A stretch of DNA of 64,000 bases from Streptomyces niphimycinicus. Its GTDB lineage: Bacteria; Actinomycetota; Actinomycetes; Streptomycetales; Streptomycetaceae. Shown in pieces: positions 1-8,701 of this stretch. Positions within the stretch are counted from its first letter, which is position 1; every line of letters begins with the position of its first letter. Position numbers and translations under genes: made by a program. A model generated the notes under the pieces. The model made no database searches. It saw only the letters and a list, made by a program, of their open reading frames with translations, and had not been told where the DNA came from. The stretch covers positions 16,867-80,866 of the forward strand of contig NZ_JAHLEM010000049.1 of NCBI RefSeq assembly GCF_018883605.1. The letters run 5' to 3'.

Positions 1-500
1 GCGTCGATATAGCCGGTGTCGCCGTCGTCGATCGACTGGATCTGCAACGAGTCCACGATCAGACCGATCTTCGCCATCTCCGCCTTGGAGGTGTCCAGCA
101 CCTCGGTGGCCAGCTTCTGCCGCTCGGTGATGATCTCCTCGACCGTCATCGAGCCGATGATGGACCGCAGATGGCCCGCGAAGATCCGGCCCGTCAGCAC
201 CGCCATCTGCTCCTGGTCGGAGAGGAACCGCTGCCCCGCGTTGACGATGGACTCGGTGTCATTGCCCACCTTGAACGCGATCACCGAGCGCACCGTCAGC
301 GTGATGCCCTGCCGGCTGACGCACTTCTCCTCGACCTCCGCCTCACACATCGCCAGCGTCAGGAAGCGGACCTTGCGGAAGACCGGAAGCACGAACTTGC
401 CGTGCCCGGTCACCACGCGAAACGGCGCACCCCCCTGCCCACGCCTGCCCCCCGAGATCAGCATCGCCTGGTCGGGTGCGGGCACGCGGTAACCGAACAT
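1..500 (-). CDS. SPFH/Band 7 (flotillin-like) membrane-scaffold protein, partial
   Basis: The gene reads leftward out of the window, so only about the first 166 codons are present. It starts at an ATG at 500 and opens MFGYRVPAPDQAMLISGG. The translated part has the usual SPFH layout: a hydrophobic N-terminus with the 'VPAPDQAMLISG' entry strand, then 'FVLPVFRKVRFL', 'VSRQGITLTVRSVIAFKVGND', and the helix 'EQMAVLTGRIFAGHLRSIIG' followed by 'MTVEEIITERQKL'. Flotillins form membrane-associated oligomers at the inner leaflet. The small NfeD-like gene immediately upstream (11 bp gap) is the classic partner, which supports the call. The C-terminal coiled coil is outside the window. Confidence 0.88.
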   Translation of the reverse strand, partial: MFGYRVPAPDQAMLISGGRRGQGGAPFRVVTGHGKFVLPVFRKVRFLTLAMCEAEVEEKCVSRQGITLTVRSVIAFKVGNDTESIVNAGQRFLSDQEQMAVLTGRIFAGHLRSIIGSMTVEEIITERQKLATEVLDTSKAEMAKIGLIVDSLQIQSIDDGDTGYID

Positions 501-511
501 CCTTCGTCTCC

Positions 512-763
512 TCAGCCGGCGCCGCCGGCCGTGCCGGACGACGCGTTCAATGGATCGGTCCACTCGATGACGTCGACCTGGCGGGAGCCACGGAAGTCGA
601 TCACGAGGACGGACGCGCCTTGGGGCAACGGGTCGGCAGACCAGGCGAGGAACGTCTCCGAACCGCCTCTGACCCGCACCAGGACCTCACCGGGACCACC
701 GGCTCCCCGGGTGCCGAGTACCAGCACCCCGGTGCAACCGATCACAGGATCATCCGGTGTCAT
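512..763 (-). CDS. small NfeD-like (OB-fold) protein next to flotillin
   Basis: This 83-residue protein has no transmembrane segment. Its core, 'GPGEVLVRVRGGSETFLAW' followed by 'PLPQGASVLVIDFRGSRQVDVIEW', matches the C-terminal beta-barrel of NfeD proteins (GxxGxVxVxxxG, then P.GxxVxV). NfeD domains are structural partners of flotillin/stomatin. Here the gene sits 11 bp upstream of the flotillin on the same strand, so the two are probably co-transcribed. It lacks the membrane helices and protease domain of long NfeD proteins, which is usual for the actinobacterial short form. The start is the first ATG after an in-frame stop. Confidence 0.7.
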   Translation of the reverse strand: MTPDDPVIGCTGVLVLGTRGAGGPGEVLVRVRGGSETFLAWSADPLPQGASVLVIDFRGSRQVDVIEWTDPLNASSGTAGGAG

Positions 764-881
764 ACGGCGGCCGCCCCCCAGTCGTTCCGCTGCTGAAATC
801 CGACGTTAGACCGTTTTCCCGGCGCCGGATACGGTTGTGCGCTGCGAGGACCGGATGAACCGCCACCCGCGCGGATGGCCG

Positions 882-1556
882 CTACGAGGTGGCGTCCTTG
901 GCTTCGGTGTCGGTGTCGGTGTCGGTGTCGCCCTTGGCGTCCGCTTCGGCCTCGCCGTCCGCCGAGTCCTCGAAATACGCGTCGAGCACCGCGTCGAGCT
1001 CCGCCGTCCATTCCTTGAGGAACTTACGGGCGGGTGCCTCGACATCGGCCGTGTACCAACGCCGGTTGGTCGTATAGACCGTGATCCCGAAGCGCTTCCC
1101 GAACCGCGGGGAGTCGACCTCCACCGCGCCGATCTCGTCCCATCCGAACTCGGCCTTCTCGCCGTCGAGTTCGAACACGACACCATGGCGTCCGGCCCGG
1201 ATCGCACCGCGCCGGTCGGACACGTCGAAGGTGACGCCGCCGTCCTCCTCCTCGCCGTCCTCCTTCCCTTCCGCTTCCTCGCCGTCGTCGTCCGCTTCCC
1301 CGTCGGACCCGACGTCGCCCTTCGCATCGGCTTCGTCGTCGGACTCCGCCTCGGCGTCGGCGCCTTCTCCCTCGGCGCCCTTCACCTGGTCGGCTTCGTC
1401 CTCGGCGGTGACTTCCTCGGGCGGCCGCTCTGCTGCGTTGTCCGGTGCGTCCTCCTCCACTTCGGCAGGGCGCGGGGACGTCAGGCCGGGGACATACCCC
1501 GGATCCGTCCCGGCTGTGTGCATGGGCGGGATGATCGGTCCAGTGCTCTGCTCCAC
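882..1556 (-). CDS. conserved actinobacterial acidic protein with C-terminal PH-like domain
   Basis: About 224 residues from a GTG at 1556; an in-frame TTG at 1610 would add 18. I do not recognise a named family. Residues ~20-120 are low-complexity and extremely acidic (E/D/A/G), probably disordered. Residues ~125-205 form a compact beta-rich segment ('GRHGVVFELDGEKAEFGWDE', then 'FGITVYTTNRRWYTADV') that resembles the PH-like domain of small Streptomyces proteins. The tail has an acidic DT repeat encoded by a 6-bp tandem repeat (GTGTCG register) near 905-926. No signal peptide is seen, so it is likely cytosolic. It could be part of the flotillin transcription unit, 118 bp downstream. Confidence 0.6.
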   Translation of the reverse strand: MEQSTGPIIPPMHTAGTDPGYVPGLTSPRPAEVEEDAPDNAAERPPEEVTAEDEADQVKGAEGEGADAEAESDDEADAKGDVGSDGEADDDGEEAEGKEDGEEEDGGVTFDVSDRRGAIRAGRHGVVFELDGEKAEFGWDEIGAVEVDSPRFGKRFGITVYTTNRRWYTADVEAPARKFLKEWTAELDAVLDAYFEDSADGEAEADAKGDTDTDTDTEAKDATS

Positions 1557-1851
1557 GGCGGGAAGTATTGCCGATAAACCTGTGCCGACGACAGGCAACC
1601 CCGTCCCCAATCGAGCCGACCCGGAAAAGCCGCAGGTTGCGCGGAGCGAATCCGGACGCGGGCCGCGGTGCGGGCCGGAGCCCGCACCTTTACCGTCCCT
1701 TTACTATGGGTGGAGGGACACTGCCTTCCCCGGACATGTGGGGATCGACCGGACGTCCCGGCGAGCCACCTACCAGCGACGAAGGAGCACCAGACCCGCG
1801 ATGGGCGACCCTGACCCTCCCAGTACCACCCGTGCCACCCTCCGCCCGCCC

Positions 1852-1926
1852 CTCACGAGGACGCCCCTCACGAGGACGCCTCTCACGAGGACGCACCTCA
1901 CCACGGCATCCCTCACCAGGGAGCCC
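1852..1926 (+). repeat. five 15-bp tandem units upstream of the CNNM pair
   Basis: Units begin CTCACGAGGACGCCC and recur at 1852, 1867, 1882, 1897 and 1912; the last two are degenerate. They fill the 3' part of the ~400-bp gene-free stretch 1557-1952, ending 26 bp before the GTG of the next gene. Otherwise I see no RNA gene or conserved coding there. The repeat is open in several frames, which makes long shadow reading frames. Confidence 0.75.
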
Positions 1927-1952
1927 CTGAGCGGGCAGACGGCGGTGGCACG

Positions 1953-3317
1953 GTGACCGAGATCCTGTTGCTTCTCCTCGCGCTGGCGCTCACGCTCGCC
2001 TGCGCGCTCTTCGTGGCCGCCGAGTTCTCCCTCACCACCGTCGAACGTGGTGACCTGGAGCGCGCCGCCGAAGCCGGTGAGCGCGGGGCCGACAGCGCGC
2101 TGACGGCGGTGCGCCGGCTGACGTTCCAGCTCTCCGGGGCCCAACTGGGCATCACCGTCACCTCCTTGGTGATCGGCATGCTCGCCGAGCCCTCGCTGGC
2201 CGCCCTGCTCCAGGGCCCGCTCACCGCGACCGGCCTGCCCGAGGGCGCGGCCTCGACGACCGCGCTGGTGCTGGGCGTGGCCCTCTCCACGGTGGTGCTG
2301 ATGGTCGCCGGGGAGCTGGTGCCCAAGAACTGGGCGATCTCCCGCCCCCTGCACGTGGCCAAGGCGGTGGCCGCCCCGCAGCGCGCCTTCACCGCCGCCT
2401 TCGCCCCGCTGATCCACCACCTCAACAACACGGCCAACCGCCTGGTGCGCCGTCTGGGCCTGGAGCCCGCCGAGGAGCTGGCCTCCGCCCGTACCCCGGA
2501 CGAACTGGTCGCGCTGGCGCGCCACTCGGCCGCCGCGGGCGCGCTGGAACAGGACGCGGCCGAGCTGTTCGTCCGTACGCTGCGTCTGAGCGAGCTGACC
2601 GCCGAGAACGTGATGACCCCGCGCGTGGACGTCCAGGCGCTGGAGGCCCACGCCACGGCCGCCGACGCCGCCAACCTCACCCTGGCGACGGGCCGGTCCC
2701 GTTTCCCCGTCTACCGCGACACCCTGGACGAGGTCGTCGGCACCGTACACATCCGCGATGTCCTCGCCCTGGCCGCCGCCGACCGCGCCACCACCCCCGT
2801 CACCGACCTGGCCACGCCCCCGCTCCTGGTCCCCGACAGCCTCCCGGTGGACCGGCTGCTGGACCGGCTGCGCAGGGCGCACACCATGGCCGTCGTGATC
2901 GACGAGTACGGGGGCACGGCGGGTGTCGCCACCCTGGAGGACATCGTCGAGGAGATCGTCGGCGACGTACGCGACGAACACGACACCGACGAGACCCCCG
3001 GCCTGGTGCCCCTCGGCCCCGGCACCTGGGAGGCGGACGGCAGCGTACGGCTGGACGAGCTGACCGGCATCGGCCTGACCGCCCCCGAGGGTCCGTACGA
3101 AACGGTGGCGGGCCTCCTGGCCACCGCCCTGGAGCGCATCCCGGCCGCCGGGGACACCGTCGAGACCGACGGCTGGCGGCTCACGGTCCTGAAGGTGGAC
3201 CACCACCGCGCCGACCGCGTACGGATCACCAAGACCTCCAATACCACCGAGACCTCCAACACCAGCGAGACCTCCAACACCGGCGAGCCCGCCGAGATCA
3301 CCGAGGCCACCCGATGA
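1953..3317 (+). CDS. hemolysin/CorC-type CNNM membrane protein (three-domain form)
   Basis: 454 residues from a GTG start. Residues ~1-180 form the DUF21/CNNM transmembrane domain ('LLLLALALTLACALFVAAEF' as first helix, 'GAQLGITVTSLVIGMLAEPS', 'VAGELVPKNWAIS'). A CBS pair follows (~200-330; 'VMTPRVDVQAL', 'TLEDIVEEIVGDVRDEHD'). A CorC_HlyC domain occupies ~345-430 ('WEADGSVRLDEL'). The family is linked to Mg2+/divalent cation efflux. The end carries three TSNT/TSNTSE tandem repeats, a low-complexity tail. It overlaps the next, paralogous gene by 4 bp (ATGA), so the two are translationally coupled and may form a heteromer, as is common in Streptomyces. Confidence 0.93.
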   Translation: MTEILLLLLALALTLACALFVAAEFSLTTVERGDLERAAEAGERGADSALTAVRRLTFQLSGAQLGITVTSLVIGMLAEPSLAALLQGPLTATGLPEGAASTTALVLGVALSTVVLMVAGELVPKNWAISRPLHVAKAVAAPQRAFTAAFAPLIHHLNNTANRLVRRLGLEPAEELASARTPDELVALARHSAAAGALEQDAAELFVRTLRLSELTAENVMTPRVDVQALEAHATAADAANLTLATGRSRFPVYRDTLDEVVGTVHIRDVLALAAADRATTPVTDLATPPLLVPDSLPVDRLLDRLRRAHTMAVVIDEYGGTAGVATLEDIVEEIVGDVRDEHDTDETPGLVPLGPGTWEADGSVRLDELTGIGLTAPEGPYETVAGLLATALERIPAAGDTVETDGWRLTVLKVDHHRADRVRITKTSNTTETSNTSETSNTGEPAEITEATR

Positions 3318-4333
3318 CCGTCATCCAACTCGCCATCGGCGCCCTCACCCTCCTCACCAACGCCTTCTTCGTCGGTGCCGAATTCGCCCTGATCTCCGTG
3401 CGCCGCAGCCAGATCGAACCGCGCGCACAGGCGGGGGAGAAGCGGGCGCGCGGTGTGCTGTGGGCGCTGGAGCATCTGTCCGCGCTGATGGCCACGGCCC
3501 AGCTCGGCATCACCATCTCCTCGCTCGCCCTGGGCGCGGTCGCCGAACCGGCCATCGCCCATCTGCTGGAGCCCGTCTTCGACACCGTTCATGTGCCGCA
3601 CGCCCTGGTGCACCCGATCGCCTTCGTCGTCGCGCTCACGGCGGCCACCTATCTCCACATGCTCATCGGCGAGATGGTCCCCAAGAACATCGCCCTGGCC
3701 GCCCCCGAGCGCACCGCACTCCTCCTCGGCCCGCCGCTGGTGGCCCTCACCCGCCTCCTGCGCCCGGTCGTCTTCGGCGTCAACGCCTTCGCCAACGCGG
3801 TGCTGCGGCTGCTGAAGGTCGAGCCCAAGGACGAGGTCGAGTCGGTCTTCACCGACGATGAACTCATCCGGCTGGTACGGGACTCCAGCGACGCCGGGCT
3901 GCTCGACAAGTCCGGCGGCGACCGGCTGCGCGACGCCCTGGAGCTGGGCACCCGGCGGGTCGGCGACATCCTCGTCCCCCTCGACGCGATGGTCACCGTC
4001 GACCATCGCGTCACCCCCGCCCAACTGGAACGCACGGCCGCCGCCTCCGGCTACTCCCGGCTGCCGGTCACCGGCCCCGGCGGCGCCATCCTGGGCTACC
4101 TCCACATCAAGGACACCCTGGGCGCCGTCGACCGGGACCGCCCGTTCCCCCGTACCGCCGTCCACACCATCTCCCGGGTGCGGGCCGACACCCCGCTGGA
4201 CGACACCCTCACCACCATGCGCGCCACCGGCACCCACCTGGCCGTCGTGACGGCCGACACCGGTACGGCGGTCCTCGGCTTCGTCACGATGACGGACGTC
4301 CTGGACGAACTCGTGGGCCCGGCCGCGGTGTAG
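3314..4333 (+). CDS. hemolysin/CorC-type CNNM membrane protein (short form)
   Basis: 339 residues, a paralogue of the preceding gene and coupled to it by ATGA overlap. It has the CNNM/DUF21 membrane domain (~1-175; 'LTNAFFVGAEFALISVRRS', 'TAQLGITISSLALGAVAEPA', 'LIGEMVPKNIALAAPER') and a CBS pair (~200-335; 'GDILVPLDAMVTVDH', 'FVTMTDVLDELVG'). It stops right after the second CBS repeat, so the CorC_HlyC domain of its partner is missing. That division into long and short copies is a recurring actinobacterial arrangement. It is convergent with the kinase gene, with only 17 bp between the stops. Confidence 0.93.
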   Translation: MTVIQLAIGALTLLTNAFFVGAEFALISVRRSQIEPRAQAGEKRARGVLWALEHLSALMATAQLGITISSLALGAVAEPAIAHLLEPVFDTVHVPHALVHPIAFVVALTAATYLHMLIGEMVPKNIALAAPERTALLLGPPLVALTRLLRPVVFGVNAFANAVLRLLKVEPKDEVESVFTDDELIRLVRDSSDAGLLDKSGGDRLRDALELGTRRVGDILVPLDAMVTVDHRVTPAQLERTAAASGYSRLPVTGPGGAILGYLHIKDTLGAVDRDRPFPRTAVHTISRVRADTPLDDTLTTMRATGTHLAVVTADTGTAVLGFVTMTDVLDELVGPAAV

Positions 4334-4350
4334 GGCCCCAGCCGCGCCGA

Positions 4351-6690
4351 TCAGGACGGGTGCCGCGCCGAAGGGCGGTCCGGGCGCACGGAGAACGCCG
4401 TGTCCCCGGCCGTCCCCACGATCGCGTCCCGCACGAGCACCACCCTCGGCTCGGTGTCCTCCGCCGCCGTCCCGGGGTTGTCCAGCGCGGCCGTACGCCA
4501 CGCCTCCGTGCCGTTGTCCACGTTCAGCGCCAGCAGCCGGCCGAAGCGGTTGGAGAAGTACAACTGCCCGTACCGTCCGGAGAGCACGGGCGTGGACAGG
4601 TTCTCCGTCTCCGTCGCCCGCTGCCACAGCTCCCGGCCGCTGTCCGCCGAGACCGCGGTGACCGTGCCGTTGGCACGGACGAAGTAGACGACACCGCGCA
4701 GCAGGGTCGGCTTGCCCAGCACCGGGCGGCGCAGCGGGATCCGCTTGGTCTCGCCGGTGCTCGGATCGACCCGGAGCATGGCGGTGTACGGGCGCTCGTA
4801 GCCCGATTCGTACACCTCCTTCGCGGTCTGCGGTATCAGGAACAGCGGCTTGCCCGCTGCCGCGCCGACGGTCAGTGTCTTCTTCGGCAGCGTGGTGAGT
4901 TCGTGCTGCTTGCCGTCCGAGGCGTCGAACCGCAGCAGTTCGTACGGGCCCTCGGCGGCCAGGCCGTTGGCGGCAACGGGTGAGCACAGGCCGTACGGTT
5001 CGCCGCCCAGTACCGTCGGCTCGCAGTACTTCCCCTGGGGCGCCGGTGACTGCCACAGCCGCTTACCCGACGTCCCGTAGGCGACGAGCTGACCGCCGTC
5101 CGGCGACAGCGTCAGCACCCCGCCGCGGAACAGCTCCACCGGGGCCGAGCCGTTGATCCGCTGCTCCCACCGCTGTCGCTTGGTGGCGGCGTCCAGGGCC
5201 ACCACCGACCGGTGGCCGTCCTCCGACGCCCGGTAGGCGTAGGCGATTCCGTCCCGCACCCCGACCGGGCGCGCCGCCTGGGGGCGGGTGCCCCAGCGCC
5301 ACAGTACGCGGCCGGTGGCGGCGTCGACCTTGGCGACCGTGAACCCGTTTCCGGCGCAGTACAGGGTCCGGCCGTTGTCCGGGACACATCCGGACTGCTG
5401 GTAGACGAAGGGCGGCCCCTCGGTCTCGACCCGCAGATCCGTTCGCCACGGCTTCCAGCCCTCGGGGAGCGACGCGGGCTTCTGGGACGGCGCGGTGGCG
5501 GAGGCGGAGGACGCGTCGCCCGACGACTCCGTCATGTCCGGCGCGAAGACCGCCGCCGCGACGATCAGCCCGGTGACGGCCAGGGCCACCCCGGCGGAGG
5601 TGACGACGAGCCGCCGCCGAGCGCCCCGGCCGGGGCCGATGCGCCCGGGGGCGGGGGGTTGCGAGCCGGGGGGCTGGGGAGCGGGCCGCGGATCGTGGGC
5701 CGAGGAGGCGGGAGGACGCCCAGCGGCAGCCGCTCCGACGTCGGCAACCCTCGCGGGACCCCCGGCTGCTCCGGGACCCCCGGCTGCTCCGGGACCCCCG
5801 GCCGCTCCGGGACCCCCGGCCGACCCGGGACCAGCGGCCGACCCCGGACCACCGGCCGTTTCGACGCGCTCCGCCGCGGGAAAGTCCGGCAGCGCACGCA
5901 GCATTTGATGCAGTTCGTCCAGCTTCGGCCGGGCCTCCGGCTCCTTGGCCAGACAGCGTTCGGCGATGCCCCGCAGGGGTGCCGGGACCTCGTCGAGCGT
6001 CGGATGCTCGTACATCACCTGGTAGCCCGACAGATACGGGCTGTCGGACTCGAACGGGCTGCTGCCGCGCGCCGCGAACACCAGCAGCGACCCCAGCGAG
6101 AACACATCAGACGCCGCCGTGACGTCCCGCGGACTGCGCAACTGCTCAGGCGACATGAACGGCGGGGTGCCCAGCACCCGCCCGATGGTGACGGTGAGCG
6201 TCTGGCTGTCGACGGCGCGGGAGATGCCGAAGTCGATGACGCGCGGCCCGTCCTCGGCCATCAGGATGTTGGCGGGCTTCAGATCCCGGTGCACCACCCC
6301 GGCCCGGTGGATCTCGCGCAGCGCCTCGACCAGCCCGAGGCCCAGCGTCCGCAAGGTGTGCCCGTCCAAGGGGCCGTTCTTCCGTACGACCTCCGAGAGG
6401 GTGCGCCCCGGCACATACAGCGTGGCCATCCACGGCCGGTCGGCCTCCGGATCGGCGTCCACGACGGGTGCGGTGAACGCCCCGCTCACCCGGCGCGCCG
6501 CCGCGACCTCCTGCCGGAAACGGGTCCGGAACTCCTCGTCCTGCGCGTACTGCTCGTGGACCAGCTTGAGCGCGACCTGCCGCCCCGACGCCGAACGCCC
6601 GAGATAGACGACGCCCATGCCGCCCGACCCCAGCCGGTCGACCAGGGCGTAGCCGCCTATGGATTCCGGATCCCCGGTGGCCAGCGGCAT
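4351..6690 (-). CDS. membrane Ser/Thr protein kinase with extracellular PQQ-type beta-propeller
   Basis: 779 residues. The Hanks kinase domain covers ~10-270: glycine loop GSGGMGVVYLG at 21-31, catalytic lysine K42 ('VALKLV'), HRDLKPANI at 134-142, and DFG at 153-155. All key residues are present, so it should be active. A Pro/Ala/Gly linker follows, built on GPGAAGG repeats encoded by a 15-bp DNA repeat around 5750-5850. Then come one transmembrane helix (about 360-385, 'LVVTSAGVALAVTGLIVAAA') and a C-terminal PQQ-like repeat region ('DAATGRVLWRWG', 'ALDAATKRQRWEQ', 'ALNVDNGTEAWR'). The outer propeller likely senses a ligand or envelope state. No PASTA repeats are present, so it is not a PknB-type cell-wall kinase. 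Confidence 0.95.
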   Translation of the reverse strand: MPLATGDPESIGGYALVDRLGSGGMGVVYLGRSASGRQVALKLVHEQYAQDEEFRTRFRQEVAAARRVSGAFTAPVVDADPEADRPWMATLYVPGRTLSEVVRKNGPLDGHTLRTLGLGLVEALREIHRAGVVHRDLKPANILMAEDGPRVIDFGISRAVDSQTLTVTIGRVLGTPPFMSPEQLRSPRDVTAASDVFSLGSLLVFAARGSSPFESDSPYLSGYQVMYEHPTLDEVPAPLRGIAERCLAKEPEARPKLDELHQMLRALPDFPAAERVETAGGPGSAAGPGSAGGPGAAGGPGAAGGPGAAGGPARVADVGAAAAGRPPASSAHDPRPAPQPPGSQPPAPGRIGPGRGARRRLVVTSAGVALAVTGLIVAAAVFAPDMTESSGDASSASATAPSQKPASLPEGWKPWRTDLRVETEGPPFVYQQSGCVPDNGRTLYCAGNGFTVAKVDAATGRVLWRWGTRPQAARPVGVRDGIAYAYRASEDGHRSVVALDAATKRQRWEQRINGSAPVELFRGGVLTLSPDGGQLVAYGTSGKRLWQSPAPQGKYCEPTVLGGEPYGLCSPVAANGLAAEGPYELLRFDASDGKQHELTTLPKKTLTVGAAAGKPLFLIPQTAKEVYESGYERPYTAMLRVDPSTGETKRIPLRRPVLGKPTLLRGVVYFVRANGTVTAVSADSGRELWQRATETENLSTPVLSGRYGQLYFSNRFGRLLALNVDNGTEAWRTAALDNPGTAAEDTEPRVVLVRDAIVGTAGDTAFSVRPDRPSARHPS

Positions 6691-7029
6691 CGCCGATCCC
6701 CTTTCCCGCGCTGTCTCCGCGTCTTGAACGGCCCTACCGGCCTCCTAGATTAGGTCGGCGGGGGCATCGGCGGACCAGGCGGCCCAGGGCGTGGCGGAAC
6801 GGTTACCAGCGCAGCGCCCTCCGGCGGCGGGACAAACGGACGGACCGGCGAACGGGCGGGGCGGCCAACTGGAGGTGGGACCCGTGCCGTTGCGTTAGTG
6901 CCGCGTTAGCGGAACGGCGTTTCGGCAGCAGCTTTACGCCAGCGGATCACGGCAGGCTCATAGCCATACCGAGGGCCGGAGCGGAACACCGGCCGGACCG
7001 CCGACCCGACGCAAGGGGAGAAACCCACC
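6691..7029. other. divergent intergenic region (kinase / DUF4232)
   Basis: 339 bp without a convincing gene. It must hold both divergent promoters. The notable signal is a direct repeat GCGTTAG at 6892-6898 and 6903-6909, the second inside CGTTAGCGGA. That motif recurs upstream of another DUF4232 gene (minus strand near 24640). A good ribosome site (GGGGAG) precedes the 7030 ATG. Confidence 0.5.
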
Positions 7030-7686
7030 ATGAACGTCACCGCCTACCGCCGCGGCCGCACCGTCCGTACCATCGCCGCCTCGATGCTGGCCGTCGCCGC
7101 GCTGGGCCTGACGGCGGCGTGCGGCGGCAGCGGAGACGGAGGTTCGGACAACGAGGGCAAGGCGAAGTCGTCGGCCTCGGCTCCGGCGGACAAGACGGCC
7201 AAGGGGGGCAGCGCGGACGCCAAGGACGCGAAGACGCAGGCCCAGAAGATCGGGGCGGCGCCCGAGGACGAGCCGATCGGCGACTGCGACGTCAACAAGA
7301 CGGCCTTCTCCCTCCAGAAGGTCAAGAACCCGATCAACCACCTGCTGCTCAAGGCGACCAACGGGGCCGGCGTGGACTGCAAGCTGGTCGGCTACCCCGG
7401 TCTGAAGTTCGGCGAGGACGCGCAGTCCGCCACTCCGGTGAACGAGGACAGCCAGCCGCAGTCCGTCGTCGTGCTCGCCCCGGGCGAGAGCGCCTACGCG
7501 GGCATCACCACCTCCTCGGGGGACGGCTCGGGTTCGGAGGGCAGCGAGGTCAACTCCCTCGAGGTGTTCATCGACGGCAGCGAGGACCCCGCGAGCGTCG
7601 AACTGCCCGGCGGCTCGGTCTACATCGACAGCGCCGCCCAGGTCACGTACTGGCAGACGACCGCGCAGGACGCCCTGACCTGGTAG
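7030..7686 (+). CDS. DUF4232 secreted lipoprotein
   Basis: 218 residues with a lipoprotein signal peptide: basic start (MNVTAYRRGRTVRT), hydrophobic core, lipobox LTAAC at about residues 31-35. A low-complexity Ser/Lys/Gly/Ala linker follows, then the DUF4232 beta-sandwich ('FSLQKVKNPINHLLLKATN', 'CKLVGYPGLKFG', 'VLAPGESAYAGITTSSG', 'QVTYWQTTAQDAL'). DUF4232 proteins are cell-surface beta proteins of unknown function, common and multicopy in Streptomyces. This is one of three intact copies in the window (others at 16643 and 23853), plus one pseudogene near 49.2 kb. Confidence 0.93.
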   Translation: MNVTAYRRGRTVRTIAASMLAVAALGLTAACGGSGDGGSDNEGKAKSSASAPADKTAKGGSADAKDAKTQAQKIGAAPEDEPIGDCDVNKTAFSLQKVKNPINHLLLKATNGAGVDCKLVGYPGLKFGEDAQSATPVNEDSQPQSVVVLAPGESAYAGITTSSGDGSGSEGSEVNSLEVFIDGSEDPASVELPGGSVYIDSAAQVTYWQTTAQDALTW

Positions 7687-7947
7687 GCCCGAGCAATCGC
7701 GGCGCTGGGCGGCGCGGTCGGGGCCGCCCTGCTGCTGGGAACCCCGTCCTCCGCCTTCGAGACCGTCGTACCGTGGCTGATCGCCCTCGGCTCGGTGCTG
7801 ATCCTGGTCCGCGATCCGCTCCGCCGACTCGTGGCCTCCCGCTCAGGGTCCCTCGCGCGGACCGCCCGGCCCACCCTCCCGCTCGCCATCGCCCTCGGCG
7901 GCCTGGGCCTGGCCATCTCCCTGTGGCGCTGGCCGGCGACCTCTTGA
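7687..7947 (+). pseudogene. remnant of a TSUP (TauE/SafE) family permease
   Basis: Directly after the DUF4232 stop, and in the same frame, an 86-codon open stretch runs to a TGA at 7945. It has no start codon of its own. It reads as hydrophobic permease sequence: 'AALGGAVGAALLLGTPSSAF', 'VVPWLIALGSVLILVRDPL', then a final helix 'LAIALGGLGLAISLWRW'. In TSUP permeases the first two pieces sit in the middle of the protein, at the end of the first helix bundle. Both the N-terminal half and the C-terminal bundle are missing. I read it as a deletion remnant; function is not expected. Confidence 0.65.
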
Positions 7948-7989
7948 CGTACGCCAGGCGAGCCGGCGGAGCGCCACCACCGCACGGGA

Positions 7990-8547
7990 TCAGCGCGCGA
8001 GCAGGGACTCCACCCGGGACAAGGTGTCCAGCACATTGGCCTCGGTGATCGCCATGCGTGCCTCGTCCGGCGTCAGCCAGCGCAGCGGCGCGTCCGGGTT
8101 CTCCGGCCGTACCGCCTCGGGAACGCTGGTGGCCAGCACATACCGCACATCGGCGTGCTCATGCGCCGGCTCCCGGCTGCTCGCGGGGACCGGGACGATC
8201 ACCACATGCCGTACGTCCGCGTCCGGCCACGGCGCCAGATCGGGCAGCCCCGTCTCCTCCCGCCCCTCCCGCAGCGCGATGGCGAGCGGATCGTGCTCGC
8301 CCGGGTCGCCGTGCCCGCCCACCAGCAGCCACGACTGGTGGCGCTGGTGCCAGCGCAGCAGCACGCGGCCGCTGTCGGGATGCACGATCAGGGCGGATGC
8401 GGTGATGTGAAGGGGCGTCGACCGGTCCCAGGGTGCGCCGTCCGCCTCGACAACGCCGAGCACCCGCTCGAGGTCGACGCATTCCGCGGTGGTCTTCGGC
8501 CGGTAGCCCGTAAGGACATGGGCAACTGCGTGGTCGGCTGTGGCCAT
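7990..8547 (-). CDS. Nudix hydrolase
   Basis: 185 residues. The Nudix box is the GGHxDPGE variant (GGHGDPGEHDPLAIALREG then REETGL), with one residue more than the textbook spacing between the glycine/glutamate pair and the RE..EE metal-binding helix. The catalytic glutamates of REGREE are all present. 'HITASALIVHPDSGRVLLRW' upstream is the usual first strand pair. The substrate cannot be read from sequence; candidates are nucleoside diphosphate derivatives (house-cleaning). It is convergent with the TSUP remnant and monocistronic. Confidence 0.9.
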   Translation of the reverse strand: MATADHAVAHVLTGYRPKTTAECVDLERVLGVVEADGAPWDRSTPLHITASALIVHPDSGRVLLRWHQRHQSWLLVGGHGDPGEHDPLAIALREGREETGLPDLAPWPDADVRHVVIVPVPASSREPAHEHADVRYVLATSVPEAVRPENPDAPLRWLTPDEARMAITEANVLDTLSRVESLLAR

Positions 8548-8651
8548 GCGCCGGATCCTAACGACGCGAGGCCGCCTAGGGCGCGGGGTTTTTGCCAGGG
8601 AGAGAGCCGCGGCACCGCCAGGAGCGCATGCCCGACGGTACGGACACGAGA

Positions 8652-8674
8652 GGCCCGGGTCGGTGACCCGGGCC
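8652..8674 (-). terminator. strong hairpin downstream of the SARP/small-ORF unit
   Basis: Perfect 10-bp inverted repeat GGCCCGGGTC / GACCCGGGCC with a 3-nt loop. On the minus strand it lies 27 bp after the stop of the 66-codon reading frame at 8702, in the right place to end the SARP transcript. Confidence 0.65.
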
Positions 8675-8701
8675 TTGAATCATCGTGGCCGACTGGAAAT
8701 C

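Noticed and set aside
1770..5056. Very long minus-strand open frames opposite the CNNM genes
   Set aside because: They are antisense shadows of high-GC coding sequence. Composition is Gly/Arg/Gln-rich without domain features, and the sense frames are clear CNNM proteins.
8641..8700. Another tRNA remnant, because the hairpin resembles the tRNA-Gly terminator
   Set aside because: No tRNA-like sequence follows and the flank differs. It is adequately explained as terminator of the leftward SARP/small-ORF transcript.
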